Shown one piece after another: positions 17,517 through 25,508 of a stretch of DNA of 64,000 nucleotides. Position 1 is the stretch's first letter, and each line of letters starts with the position of its first letter. The position numbers were made by a program, and so were the translations under genes. Below the pieces are notes generated by a model. It saw only the letters and a program-made list of their open reading frames with translations. It was not told the origin of the DNA and did not search any database. Source of the DNA: JBMYRH01 sp049602155 (GTDB lineage Bacteria > Myxococcota_A > UBA9042 > PHBI01 > JBMYRH01); assembly GCA_049602155.1 (NCBI GenBank), contig JBMYRH010000005.1:256522-320521 (forward strand), read 5' to 3'.

Positions 17517-18601
17517 ATATCGGGGTGTTGACGACGAGCTGGCCGACTGAGGCGCGTCCCTGGGCTGGTCATTTTATCGCCGACCTCGCCGCGGGCTTGG
17601 CGTCCCGTGGGCACCGGGTCGCCGTGTGCGCGCCGTCTTGGCGGGGCGAGGCCCTCGTCTCCCCTGCAATGCCAGGCTTGACGATCAGTGCTGCCGACCT
17701 TCAGATCGCAGCGCATCATCTGCCGTCGAGCCCCGAAGTTTGGCCGCTCGTCCTTGGGGGGCTACATCGGGCTGCGCAGGCCGCCTCGTCGGCGGCAGCG
17801 CCCGAGCTCTGGATTGCGAACTGGTGGCCCACGGCGATCGCCGCTCCCGGAGGCGCACCTTGCATCGCCGTCCTGCATGGGTCCGACGTCGATCTGGCCG
17901 AGCGATTACCGAGAGGCTTTGTGCGGGGCCTTGTGACCCGATTAGGTGGTTCGATCGCGGTCGCTCCTCACCTGGGGCAGCGGTTTCAGATGGTGAGTCG
18001 TGTACCAACCCGTGGTGTTTTACCCCTCGGGGCTTCGCGGAGCACGGATGAGAGTGCGCCAGAGCGTTTTACAACGTGGGCCTTCGAGGAGCGTCTGCGG
18101 GTCCTGACAGTAGGGCGTGATGCGCGCGGGAAGGGGCTGGGGGTCGCGCGCGATGCCGCCGCGATGTTGAATCACGTCGCCTGGGCGTTCGTGACCCCAG
18201 ACGATGGCGTGGGGCCTGCTGGGGTTCGTGCGTTGCTGAGGCACGCAGACGCCCTCGTCGTGCCCAGTCGTGATGGCGCGGGCTTACCGGCAGAGGGGCG
18301 ACCACACGTGATGACGCAGGCCATCGTGGCCGGCGTACCGATCGTGGGTGGTCCCAATCGCGCAGTGCGGGCTGCTGTTCGCGAGCTGGGCCAGTTCGAG
18401 GTCGCTGAAGGAGGGGCATTAGCCCTAGCGACTGCGGTTCAACGGGCCCTCAGCGTGAGTCACAGAGCGCTGCACGAGACGGCGCAACGGATCGGACGTG
18501 ACTATGCGTGGTCCGCTGTGCTCCCAAAGTGGGAGGCTCTATTGACGTCCTGCATCGCCGAGGAGCGTACCTCTCGGGCGATGTTAAGCGCGGGTCGCTA
18601 G
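17513..18601 (+). CDS. Family 4-type (GT-B) glycosyltransferase
   Basis: A 362-residue GT-B glycosyltransferase. The N-terminal half has VLTTSWPTEARPWAGHFIADL and CIAVLHGSDVDLAERLP (acceptor-side domain). The C-terminal half has VLTVGRDARGKGL (start of the donor-binding Rossmann domain) and a late HVMTQAIVAGVPIVGG block corresponding to the E-x7-E region, although the first Glu is replaced by the HVMTQA sequence. The GTG start at 17513 overlaps the end of the preceding gene. Substrates cannot be read from sequence. Confidence 0.85.
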   Translation: MNIGVLTTSWPTEARPWAGHFIADLAAGLASRGHRVAVCAPSWRGEALVSPAMPGLTISAADLQIAAHHLPSSPEVWPLVLGGLHRAAQAASSAAAPELWIANWWPTAIAAPGGAPCIAVLHGSDVDLAERLPRGFVRGLVTRLGGSIAVAPHLGQRFQMVSRVPTRGVLPLGASRSTDESAPERFTTWAFEERLRVLTVGRDARGKGLGVARDAAAMLNHVAWAFVTPDDGVGPAGVRALLRHADALVVPSRDGAGLPAEGRPHVMTQAIVAGVPIVGGPNRAVRAAVRELGQFEVAEGGALALATAVQRALSVSHRALHETAQRIGRDYAWSAVLPKWEALLTSCIAEERTSRAMLSAGR

Positions 18602-18711
18602 CGGCTCTTCTTGCCTTTCACTTTCGCAGAGACCTGGCGCGCGATGCGGGCCTTCATACGAGTTTGGCTGGCCTTCTGGCGCATCTTTCTGGTCTTGTCG
18701 CCCTTACCCAT
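18598..18711 (-). CDS. 37-residue basic protein, ribosomal-protein-like composition
   Basis: A very small protein starting MGKGDKTRKMRQKAS and ending VKGKKSR, over one third Lys plus Arg. The ATG at 18711 is chosen because AGGAGA lies 8 bases upstream; a longer frame to 18801 would add residues with no ribosome-binding site and overlap the next gene. The first five residues (MGKGD) match the N-terminus of the small ribosomal protein bTHX, but the rest does not. It could be an RNA- or ribosome-binding peptide. It ends 3'-to-3' against the glycosyltransferase gene with a 4-base overlap. Confidence 0.65.
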   Translation of the reverse strand: MGKGDKTRKMRQKASQTRMKARIARQVSAKVKGKKSR

Positions 18712-18797
18712 GACTTCTCTCCTCAAGAGGGGGGCAGCCTTCGTCGACTGCGGGCGCGGAGTATACGGTTCGTCTCCGAGGATACAAGCGCCGAATC

Positions 18798-19493
18798 TCA
18801 ATCGAGGTCATAGATCGCCAAGTCGTCGTAGAACGCATTGGAAGCCCAGTTATTAAAGCCGAAGTAACGGCCAGAGACCGGGGCAGCGTCTACGAAGGAG
18901 AGGACGACCTTGCCATCTCGGAACCAGTGGACCGTATCGTCGACACGAACGACCGCCCATCGGTAGGTCACTGAGGGCTCCACGCGCACAGACTCTTTGG
19001 TCAATCGGTCTTTGCCGTGTTCGTCCAAGCGGGCGATCACGTCGAGGCGATTAGACCAGCCTCCGTTGATCAGGACGTAGCCGGCTTGATGTTCTGGCTG
19101 AGTCGCGAAGATCTCGCACTTGAGGTCTCCCGGGAAGGGCTTCCCTCCTTCGAGCGGTTCGCTGCGGGCAGAGAACTCGACTCGGACACGCTCCGGGAGT
19201 GGTTGGGTCAGCCAAGCGCCCACGTTCTTCGCATTGGTGTCATTTAGCGCGCCGTCTTTGAGTGCCCAACCGGGGTGCTTGGTCTGCCAGTTCGGTCCCA
19301 GCTCTGCGCGCTCAAAGTCATCAGTGAAGACGAGCGTGCCTCCCACGAGGTGGGCGCGCGGGGAGGGCGCCGCGTTCGGCGGAAGCGGCCTCTTTTCACA
19401 GCTCGTCAGCGCGAGGATGCTGCACAGGAGCACGCTGAGGAGAGGGGCGACGCAGAGCAGAGGTCGTCGCGGTCGCGACCCGGGGACTCTCAT
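18798..19493 (-). CDS. Lipoprotein with concanavalin-like (DUF1080-type) domain
   Basis: A 231-residue protein with a Pro/Arg-rich N-region, a hydrophobic segment and lipobox LALTSC (Cys32). The mature part resembles the jelly-roll fold seen in 3-keto-disaccharide hydrolase (DUF1080)/LamG-like proteins: FTDDFERAELGPNW at its start, GWALKDGAL, VEFSARSE, and near the end FRDGKVVLSF, GRYFGFNNW and AFYDDLAIYDL. A carbohydrate-binding role is plausible but not shown. The ATG at 19493 overlaps the stop of the upstream PP2C gene (ATGA), so the two are translationally coupled. Confidence 0.75.
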   Translation of the reverse strand: MRVPGSRPRRPLLCVAPLLSVLLCSILALTSCEKRPLPPNAAPSPRAHLVGGTLVFTDDFERAELGPNWQTKHPGWALKDGALNDTNAKNVGAWLTQPLPERVRVEFSARSEPLEGGKPFPGDLKCEIFATQPEHQAGYVLINGGWSNRLDVIARLDEHGKDRLTKESVRVEPSVTYRWAVVRVDDTVHWFRDGKVVLSFVDAAPVSGRYFGFNNWASNAFYDDLAIYDLD

Positions 19494-20971
19494 ACGGACG
19501 GGTCGCCTTCGGGGTCATCACTTCGCAGCGTATTGAGGTCAATCCCGGGCGTGGTGTCCAAGACACCGACACCCATGTCGAACTCCTCATCGGGGAGCAT
19601 GGGGGGCTCGACGGGCGCCGAGGCATCACCAGCTGATGTTGAACCGGTCAGCATGTCGATCTCTTCGAGTTCTGCGGGCTCCAAGTCAACGGTCTGCGCC
19701 GTGCGTCGGTTCGCCAGCGTCGCGGGCTCGCCCGGATCTCGGTAGCGCCACAGGGGATCTCCGAGCGCGGTCGCGGCAGCGCCGAGGCGCACGGAGAGTT
19801 GACGTGCCAGGTTCAAGGACAGACGCGCGAACGATACGGGCGTGTCCCGAGCCAAGCCGCGGTAACCTGCGCGGTCGAGGCTGGCGACGGTGGCTGGCCC
19901 CTCGGCTGTAACCTCTAGAGAGGCCATGTGGTAGCCGCCCGTGAGGAGGTAGTCTTCGCCGATGACCTCGCCCACTTCGACCCGGCGTGGGCTGACGCCC
20001 TCGGCGGTGAGCCGGAGCGCACCGCTCACGACCATGTATGCCTCACGGCCTCGCGTCCCCGCCTCGAAGATCCGGGTGCCGGCAGAGAATTCCATGACCT
20101 TCATACGCTTGCGGACCGCGTGGGCATCCGCGCTGCTTAGCCCGTTACCGAGGGCCGAGCGTCGTAGCTCTGTTTCAGCCTCATCGCTGGGGGTCAAGGC
20201 CCCTTCAAGCGAGTTGGGCGGGAGTTCGACGATCACGGCGGTGATGTTGTCGCGCCCACCCCGCTCGTTGGCGATCGCGATCAAGCGCTCCACCAAGAGG
20301 TCGTTGTCAGGCTCCTGCATCACGTCACGGAGCTCATCTCCGTCCAAGTAGCCCGTCAGGCCATCGGAGCAGAGGAGGAAGCGATCTTCGGACTGAAGCT
20401 CGACTTCGTATGTGTCGACCTCGACGGCGGACTGCACGCCTACGGCGCGTGTCACGGCGTTCTTTAGTCGCCCCAGGGCCTCTTCACCTTCAAGCTTTGC
20501 CCCGCTCTTGAGCATCGCGTTGTACAGCGAGTGATCTTCTGTGAGCTGCTCAAGCTTTCCTGCGCGCGTGCGATAGATACGGCTGTCGCCGACGTGCGCG
20601 AGGAAGCCGCGCTCGCCGCGGAGGAGCAGGCCGGTCAGGGTCGTCCCCATCCCGCGTTGTTCGGGGTTTAGCATGCCGCGTTCGTAGATCCGTGCGCTGG
20701 CCGTCTCAACAGCTTCGGCGAACGTCTCAGTCACCGCAAAGGCGGACTCGGGCGTCGGATCATCGACGTATGCGTCTAGGACCTCACGCCGCGCGAGCAG
20801 CTGCTCCCGAACGACATTCACGGCCGTTGCGCTGGCGACCTCACCACTGAGGTGGCCGCCCATGCCGTCACACACGAGGTAAAGCTGGAGCTTTCGATCC
20901 ACGAGGTAATTGTCCTCGTTCTGCTCTCTGACCCGGCCTACATCGGTATGCGCACTGAAAAGGATCGCCAT
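19490..20971 (-). CDS. PP2C-type Ser/Thr phosphatase fused to a cyclic-nucleotide-binding domain
   Basis: Residues 1-250 are a complete PPM phosphatase: HTDVGRVREQNEDNYLVD, LVCDGMGGHLSGEVAS, GMGTTLTGLLL, FLAHVGDSRIYR, LCSDGLTGYLD and GGRDNITAVIVEL hold all the metal-binding Asp residues. Residues ~290-400 form a cyclic-nucleotide-binding-like domain (RIFEAGTRGREAYMVVSGAL... VGEVIGEDYLLTGG). The tail is acidic and low-complexity. The enzyme probably dephosphorylates Hanks-kinase substrates, with activity set by a nucleotide or by domain interaction; two class III cyclases are encoded elsewhere in the window. The ATG at 20971 starts MAILFSAHTD; 12 extra codons to 21007 are unlikely. Confidence 0.9.
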   Translation of the reverse strand: MAILFSAHTDVGRVREQNEDNYLVDRKLQLYLVCDGMGGHLSGEVASATAVNVVREQLLARREVLDAYVDDPTPESAFAVTETFAEAVETASARIYERGMLNPEQRGMGTTLTGLLLRGERGFLAHVGDSRIYRTRAGKLEQLTEDHSLYNAMLKSGAKLEGEEALGRLKNAVTRAVGVQSAVEVDTYEVELQSEDRFLLCSDGLTGYLDGDELRDVMQEPDNDLLVERLIAIANERGGRDNITAVIVELPPNSLEGALTPSDEAETELRRSALGNGLSSADAHAVRKRMKVMEFSAGTRIFEAGTRGREAYMVVSGALRLTAEGVSPRRVEVGEVIGEDYLLTGGYHMASLEVTAEGPATVASLDRAGYRGLARDTPVSFARLSLNLARQLSVRLGAAATALGDPLWRYRDPGEPATLANRRTAQTVDLEPAELEEIDMLTGSTSAGDASAPVEPPMLPDEEFDMGVGVLDTTPGIDLNTLRSDDPEGDPSV

Positions 20972-21284
20972 GCAGGTCAGCTTGCACTGTGGTTGGCAAG
21001 CCGTCAAACGCTCCGACCATCATCAGTGAGGGCGCATGTCTGTCGGAGAGTGAAGGGAGATGGGCGCGCATGCGTTTCGAGGCTCTCGTGACGCTCGCGT
21101 ACCCCCGCGTCGGTCAATCTCCAGCGTCGCGGATATGGACGATTCAGCGGCGGAGATATGCCCGCTAATCGCGCCTGGTGGACGGGGATTGCGTGGTGCT
21201 TGGCCACCGAACGCCGTGATTTTACCGTGGCATCAGGTGCCGGTAGAGCGGTAAGCTCGCGGCCGCTGACTGCGCGAGGGTTCC
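20972..21284. other. Divergent intergenic region, 313 bp
   Basis: It lies between the divergent PP2C-phosphatase and DUF1592-family genes and must carry both promoters. I see no convincing -35/-10 pair, hairpin or small gene in it. Confidence 0.5.
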
Positions 21285-22988
21285 ATGAAGCGATTGATTC
21301 AGTGCTCCGCGGTGTACACCGTTGTCGCACTTCTGGCTCTCCTACCAGGCTGTGAACGGCTCAATGCGCCGTCACCGCTCGACGAGCTCGCCGCTGACGG
21401 TGCGACCTCCCAGGAGGAAGGCGGCGGGTTGAACGGGATCCCACCTGCGGAGTTTCCGGCCTCCGAGCCGGGCGCGGTCTCGATTCGCCGCCTCACCCAG
21501 GTCCAGCTGGATAACGCGTTCAAGATGCTCTTTGGTGAGGGACTCACCATCGCGTCACTTGGAGAGCCGGATCTGGTCTTGGGTGGCTTGGCGAGCGTCG
21601 GGGCGTCGACGAGCACCCTGAGCCCGCGAGGGGTAGAGACCCTTGAGAAATTGACTGTCGGCTTGGTCCAACAGGTCCTCGCAGACGATGCAATGCGCGA
21701 CGCGCTGCTGGTCTGTACGCCAAGCTCGACGCAAGATGAGGCGTGCTTCAGCGAGATCTTGAGTCGCCTGGGGCGGCTGGCTTGGCGCCGCTCGTTGGAC
21801 GCCGATGAGCGCGACGCCCTGGTCGCGTTGGCGCGAACGAGCGCTGAGGCGCTCGACAGCGTGGAGGACGGGCTCGTGTACGCCATCTCGGCGCTACTGC
21901 AGTCACCGAAGTTTTTGTATCGATTTGAGCTCGGTGCCCTTGATGACGCCACGGGTGAGCGCCGGTTTACCTCTGTGGACTTGGCCTCAAGGTTGAGCTT
22001 CTTTTTGTGGAATACGCCTCCGGATACAGAGCTGCTGGATGCGGCCGAGGTGGGTGACCTGCGCGACGACGATGCGCTGCGCGCGCAGGCGGAGCGGCTC
22101 CTCGACGACCCTCGTGCGCGCGGCGGTTTTGAGAACTTTGTCCATGAGTACCTGCACCTGAAGCGCCTCGCGAAGACCAGCAAGGATCCGCTGCTCTTCG
22201 ATAGGTACTACCCGGCGTACGCAGAGGAGGCGCGAGAGGAGGTCCTGAGGCTCTACGACTACATCGTCTTTACCGCAGGTGCGGACATTCGCAAGGCGCT
22301 CACGACGCGCGTGACCCATTTGAGCCCCGCGCTGGCGGCGCTCTACGGCGTACCCGCGCCCGCGGGTGAAGGGTTCTCTCGGGTCGTGTTGCCGGAGGAG
22401 AGTCAGCGGGCTGGGTTGCTCGGGCAAGCGGCGTTCCTTGGGTCCCACTCTCACCCAGTCTCCTCATCGGCGACGCTCCGAGGGAAGGCGGTGAGGACCA
22501 TCTTGCTGTGCCAATCGATCCCTGAGCCACCCGTGGATGTCGACACCTCGATCCCCGAGCCCTCGGGGACGACCTTGACGCTCCGTGATCGCGTGGCTGA
22601 ACACCTTGAGAACCCGGCTTGCGCTGGCTGTCACCAGCTGACGGATCCCATCGGGCTCGCGATGGAGAACTACGACTCTCTGGGCACCTGGCGTGATACC
22701 GATAATGGCGTGACCATCGACGCCTCGGGCTCGCTCGACGGGGTCGACTTTGACGGCCCGATTGGCTTGGCTGAGTCGGTCGCGAATCACCCCGATTATC
22801 TCTCCTGCTTTCTACAGATGATGGTGCGCTATGCGACTGGCCGAGAAGAGACCGGTGACGAATCCGAGTGGCATGCGATCTTGTTAGAGCGCATGGAGGC
22901 CCAGGGCAACCAAGTGAGGCCCTTGATGCTCGACATCGTGATGAGCCCCTTGTTTCGGCAGGCGGGTGAGCTGAAGGAGGTGGAGTAA
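21285..22988 (+). CDS. DUF1592/DUF1588/DUF1585-family lipoprotein with one CxxCH motif
   Basis: A 567-residue lipoprotein (lipobox ALLPGC, Cys23). It has the domain series of the DUF1587-1595-1592-1588-1585 family: IRRLTQVQLDNAFKMLFG, LGRLAWRRSLDADERDALV, ALLQSPKFLYRFELG, DLASRLSFFLWNTPPD, LGSHSHPVSSSATLRGKAVR, then NPACAGCHQLTDPIGLAMENYD with a single heme-type CAGCH. Families of this type in planctomycetes and myxobacteria occur next to a DUF1552 gene, as here, and are thought to be periplasmic c-type cytochrome-like oxidoreductases; no reaction is firmly assigned. GCGAGGG precedes the ATG. Confidence 0.88.
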   Translation: MKRLIQCSAVYTVVALLALLPGCERLNAPSPLDELAADGATSQEEGGGLNGIPPAEFPASEPGAVSIRRLTQVQLDNAFKMLFGEGLTIASLGEPDLVLGGLASVGASTSTLSPRGVETLEKLTVGLVQQVLADDAMRDALLVCTPSSTQDEACFSEILSRLGRLAWRRSLDADERDALVALARTSAEALDSVEDGLVYAISALLQSPKFLYRFELGALDDATGERRFTSVDLASRLSFFLWNTPPDTELLDAAEVGDLRDDDALRAQAERLLDDPRARGGFENFVHEYLHLKRLAKTSKDPLLFDRYYPAYAEEAREEVLRLYDYIVFTAGADIRKALTTRVTHLSPALAALYGVPAPAGEGFSRVVLPEESQRAGLLGQAAFLGSHSHPVSSSATLRGKAVRTILLCQSIPEPPVDVDTSIPEPSGTTLTLRDRVAEHLENPACAGCHQLTDPIGLAMENYDSLGTWRDTDNGVTIDASGSLDGVDFDGPIGLAESVANHPDYLSCFLQMMVRYATGREETGDESEWHAILLERMEAQGNQVRPLMLDIVMSPLFRQAGELKEVE

Positions 22989-24331
22989 TGGGTAAGCTCA
23001 AGCCGATGAGCCGTCGCACGTTACTGCGAGGCATGTTCTACGGTGCAGCGGTCTCTGTGGCGCTCCCACCGCTCGAAGCGATGATGGGTGTGGGGCCCAA
23101 GGCGTACGCTGCGGACCAGATCTTCCCGAAGCGCTTCGTCCTCTTCTTCTGGGGCAACGGAACACTCCCAGAGAAGTGGGTGCCTGGGGGGATCGAGTCG
23201 CCCAGCATTGGCGCGGATTGGGTGCCGAGTGAGCAGCTGGCTCCGCTGGCTCACCTCCGTGAGGATATCGCGGTGCTCACAGGGTACGAGGTCAAGGCGC
23301 AGAACCTCTCGGCGCACTTCTCGGGTCCATGCGGGTTCCTGTCGGGGTTCCCGGCGAAACTCCAAGGTGAGGACAAGAGCTTCACGGCGCCTTCTCTCGA
23401 TCAGCTGATCGCCAATGAACTCGGCGGTGAGACGCTCTATCGCTCGGTGGAGGCAGCGATTCAGCCGGGAGCGGGGGGGCTCTCCTACGTCGGAACCGAC
23501 CTCCGTAACCCTCCGATCTCGGACCAGGGTACGCTCTTCAAGACGCTCTTTGGAGAGGGCTTCGTCGCACCGGGCGAGAACCAAGAGCCCAACCCGCGGT
23601 TGGGCGTCCGACGTAGCATCTTGGATGCGGTCATGGAGGACATGAACGCGGTGATGAACAAAGTGGGGGCTGCAGATCGGCAACGCATCGAGCAGCACCT
23701 CTCGACGGTGCGTGACCTGGAGTTGCGACTTCAGCGCATGGAAGAGGACCCGCCGAATTACGAGGCTTGCTCTCGGCCAGACGAAGCGGTGACTCCCCCG
23801 GACCTCGACGGCCGACCCGACATGCAGGGGAGGGCGCGCTTGACCTCTGACCTGCTGACCATGGCGCTTGCATGTGATCTGACGCGGGTCGCGAGCCTGT
23901 ATCACTCGGATCCCCTCTCGGACGTCCTCTGGCCGAGCATGACGGCGGGGCACCACCAGTTGACCCACGATGAGGTTGGCGATCAGCCCCAGGTGAACCA
24001 AATCGTCATCCACTCGATCGAGGACCTCGCGTACCTTATCGATGCCATGAAGGCCGTGCCGGAGGGTGACGGGACGCTGCTCGACAACACGATCCTGCTG
24101 GCGACGTCGGACGTCTCGTATGGCAAGACGCACCAGATCGATGAGTATCCGATCATCGTCGCAGGGCGAGGCGGAGGGGCCCTCAAGACCGGGTTCCACC
24201 ACCGCTCTGAGACCCGCGCGAACGCGAGCATGGTGCCACTCACGCTGATGCGCGCCATGGGCATGACCCAGGCGTCGTACGGCAGCGAAGACGCGTACAC
24301 CGAGTCAGGTCTGGCGGAGATAGAAGCATGA
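22988..24331 (+). CDS. DUF1552 Tat-exported protein
   Basis: A 447-residue partner of the preceding gene. It starts with a twin-arginine signal (SRRTLLRGMFYGAAVSVALP) followed by an AYAA cleavage-like site. Family blocks include FVLFFWGNGTLPEKWVP near the mature start, HFSGPCGFLSGFPAKL, SLDQLIANELG, and MTAGHHQLTHDEV with clustered His. The ATG overlaps the preceding stop (TAATG). Export through Tat suggests folding or cofactor insertion in the cytoplasm. The enzymatic role is unknown for the family. Confidence 0.9.
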   Translation: MGKLKPMSRRTLLRGMFYGAAVSVALPPLEAMMGVGPKAYAADQIFPKRFVLFFWGNGTLPEKWVPGGIESPSIGADWVPSEQLAPLAHLREDIAVLTGYEVKAQNLSAHFSGPCGFLSGFPAKLQGEDKSFTAPSLDQLIANELGGETLYRSVEAAIQPGAGGLSYVGTDLRNPPISDQGTLFKTLFGEGFVAPGENQEPNPRLGVRRSILDAVMEDMNAVMNKVGAADRQRIEQHLSTVRDLELRLQRMEEDPPNYEACSRPDEAVTPPDLDGRPDMQGRARLTSDLLTMALACDLTRVASLYHSDPLSDVLWPSMTAGHHQLTHDEVGDQPQVNQIVIHSIEDLAYLIDAMKAVPEGDGTLLDNTILLATSDVSYGKTHQIDEYPIIVAGRGGGALKTGFHHRSETRANASMVPLTLMRAMGMTQASYGSEDAYTESGLAEIEA

Positions 24332-25482
24332 GCGCACGTTGGAAACGCAGCCTTTTGGTCCTCTGCGCCCTCTCACTGGCCGCTTGCTACGGTGAGAGCA
24401 GCATCGATGATGCCGTCTCCGACGGGACAGAGGCGGAGGTGACCGACAACGCGGCGGCCCCGGCCGCTGATGTGCCGCGACATTGGACTGAGGATCCTGA
24501 GCTCCCCTATTTCCGTGAGGACTGGTCGGTCGAGAGCGGGACGCACCTCAATGCCTTACAGCGGCTGTATTTTGACGGCGCGGTCGACGGCGTCTCGGCG
24601 GGATGGAACCTAGACGGTGAGGTGACCCCCGCTGATCAGAGCACTTGCGAGAACGAGGCCGACAGTGCGCTCTTGTCGGCGGACACCTACGCCCTTGAGC
24701 CTGGGTGCGTGGACACGTGCCTCGAGGGGGAGGACCCGTCGGGCTGCGTGACGAGCTGCCTCGAAGATGCAGGGATCTCGCCCGAGTGCGCCTCGACCCT
24801 CGGAGTGCTCTCCCTGAGCTGTGGTCACGGCGACTTTATAAGTCCCCAGGGCAGTGAGGGGGTCGACAACCAGATGGCCATGGTCTGGACCCTTGCCGCC
24901 AATTTGGTCGGCGAGGCGATCGTGGCGCTCCTGCAAGACGGTATCAACGAGGGGCGCATGCTCGTGATGCTCGAGCTTGGCGATGTGGACGATTTGGTCA
25001 ATGACGACAACATCACAGTGACGCTCTTTCGATCGACCGACGTCCCGATCGTGAACGTGGCGGGCTTTCTGCTCCCAGATCAGACCTATCAAACCGACCC
25101 TACGTTCCCAGTCGTGACGTTTGAGGGGGCCTCCATCGTCGATGGGCATGTCAAAGCGGGCCCCTTCGACCTCTCGTTTCCGATTCAGGCCTTCAACGCT
25201 GACTTCTTAGTCGGCCTCGAGGATGGCTACGTGGAGTTTGATATCGACGCTCAGGGGCGCTTCTCGGGTCACCTAGGGGGTGTCATGGATGTTCACGATG
25301 TCATGGAGAACATGTTGCAGACGAACGCCGCCCAAGAGGCGGAGCTCATCTACCCCATCGTCGAGGATCTGGCCGACATAAATCGGACCAAGGATGGGTG
25401 CAGTCATTTGTCCGCTGCGCTTCGCTTCGAGGGGGTGACAGGCTTCCGCATCACCGAGTCGGACACCGCAGAGGCGCCCTGA
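24328..25482 (+). CDS. Lipoprotein of the DUF1592/DUF1552 operon, 384 aa
   Basis: Not recognised as a named family. Lipobox LSLAAC (Cys20), then an acidic linker. A Cys-rich section around residues 110-170 (EPGCVDTCLEGEDPSGCVTSCLEDAG) is followed by a beta-rich domain (VNVAGFLLPDQTY, VDGHVKAGPFDLSFPI, DGYVEFDIDAQGRFSGHLGGVMD) that looks like a binding barrel. The ATG overlaps the DUF1552 stop (ATGA), so all three proteins of this operon are likely made together and work at the same envelope location. Confidence 0.78.
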   Translation: MSARWKRSLLVLCALSLAACYGESSIDDAVSDGTEAEVTDNAAAPAADVPRHWTEDPELPYFREDWSVESGTHLNALQRLYFDGAVDGVSAGWNLDGEVTPADQSTCENEADSALLSADTYALEPGCVDTCLEGEDPSGCVTSCLEDAGISPECASTLGVLSLSCGHGDFISPQGSEGVDNQMAMVWTLAANLVGEAIVALLQDGINEGRMLVMLELGDVDDLVNDDNITVTLFRSTDVPIVNVAGFLLPDQTYQTDPTFPVVTFEGASIVDGHVKAGPFDLSFPIQAFNADFLVGLEDGYVEFDIDAQGRFSGHLGGVMDVHDVMENMLQTNAAQEAELIYPIVEDLADINRTKDGCSHLSAALRFEGVTGFRITESDTAEAP

Positions 25483-25508
25483 GCCGGGATGCGGAGCGCG
25501 TGGCCTCT

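Noticed and set aside
23021..24202. 393-codon minus-strand ORF opposite the DUF1552 gene
   Set aside because: It lies wholly antisense to a clearly identified gene and has Arg/His/Val-rich shadow composition.
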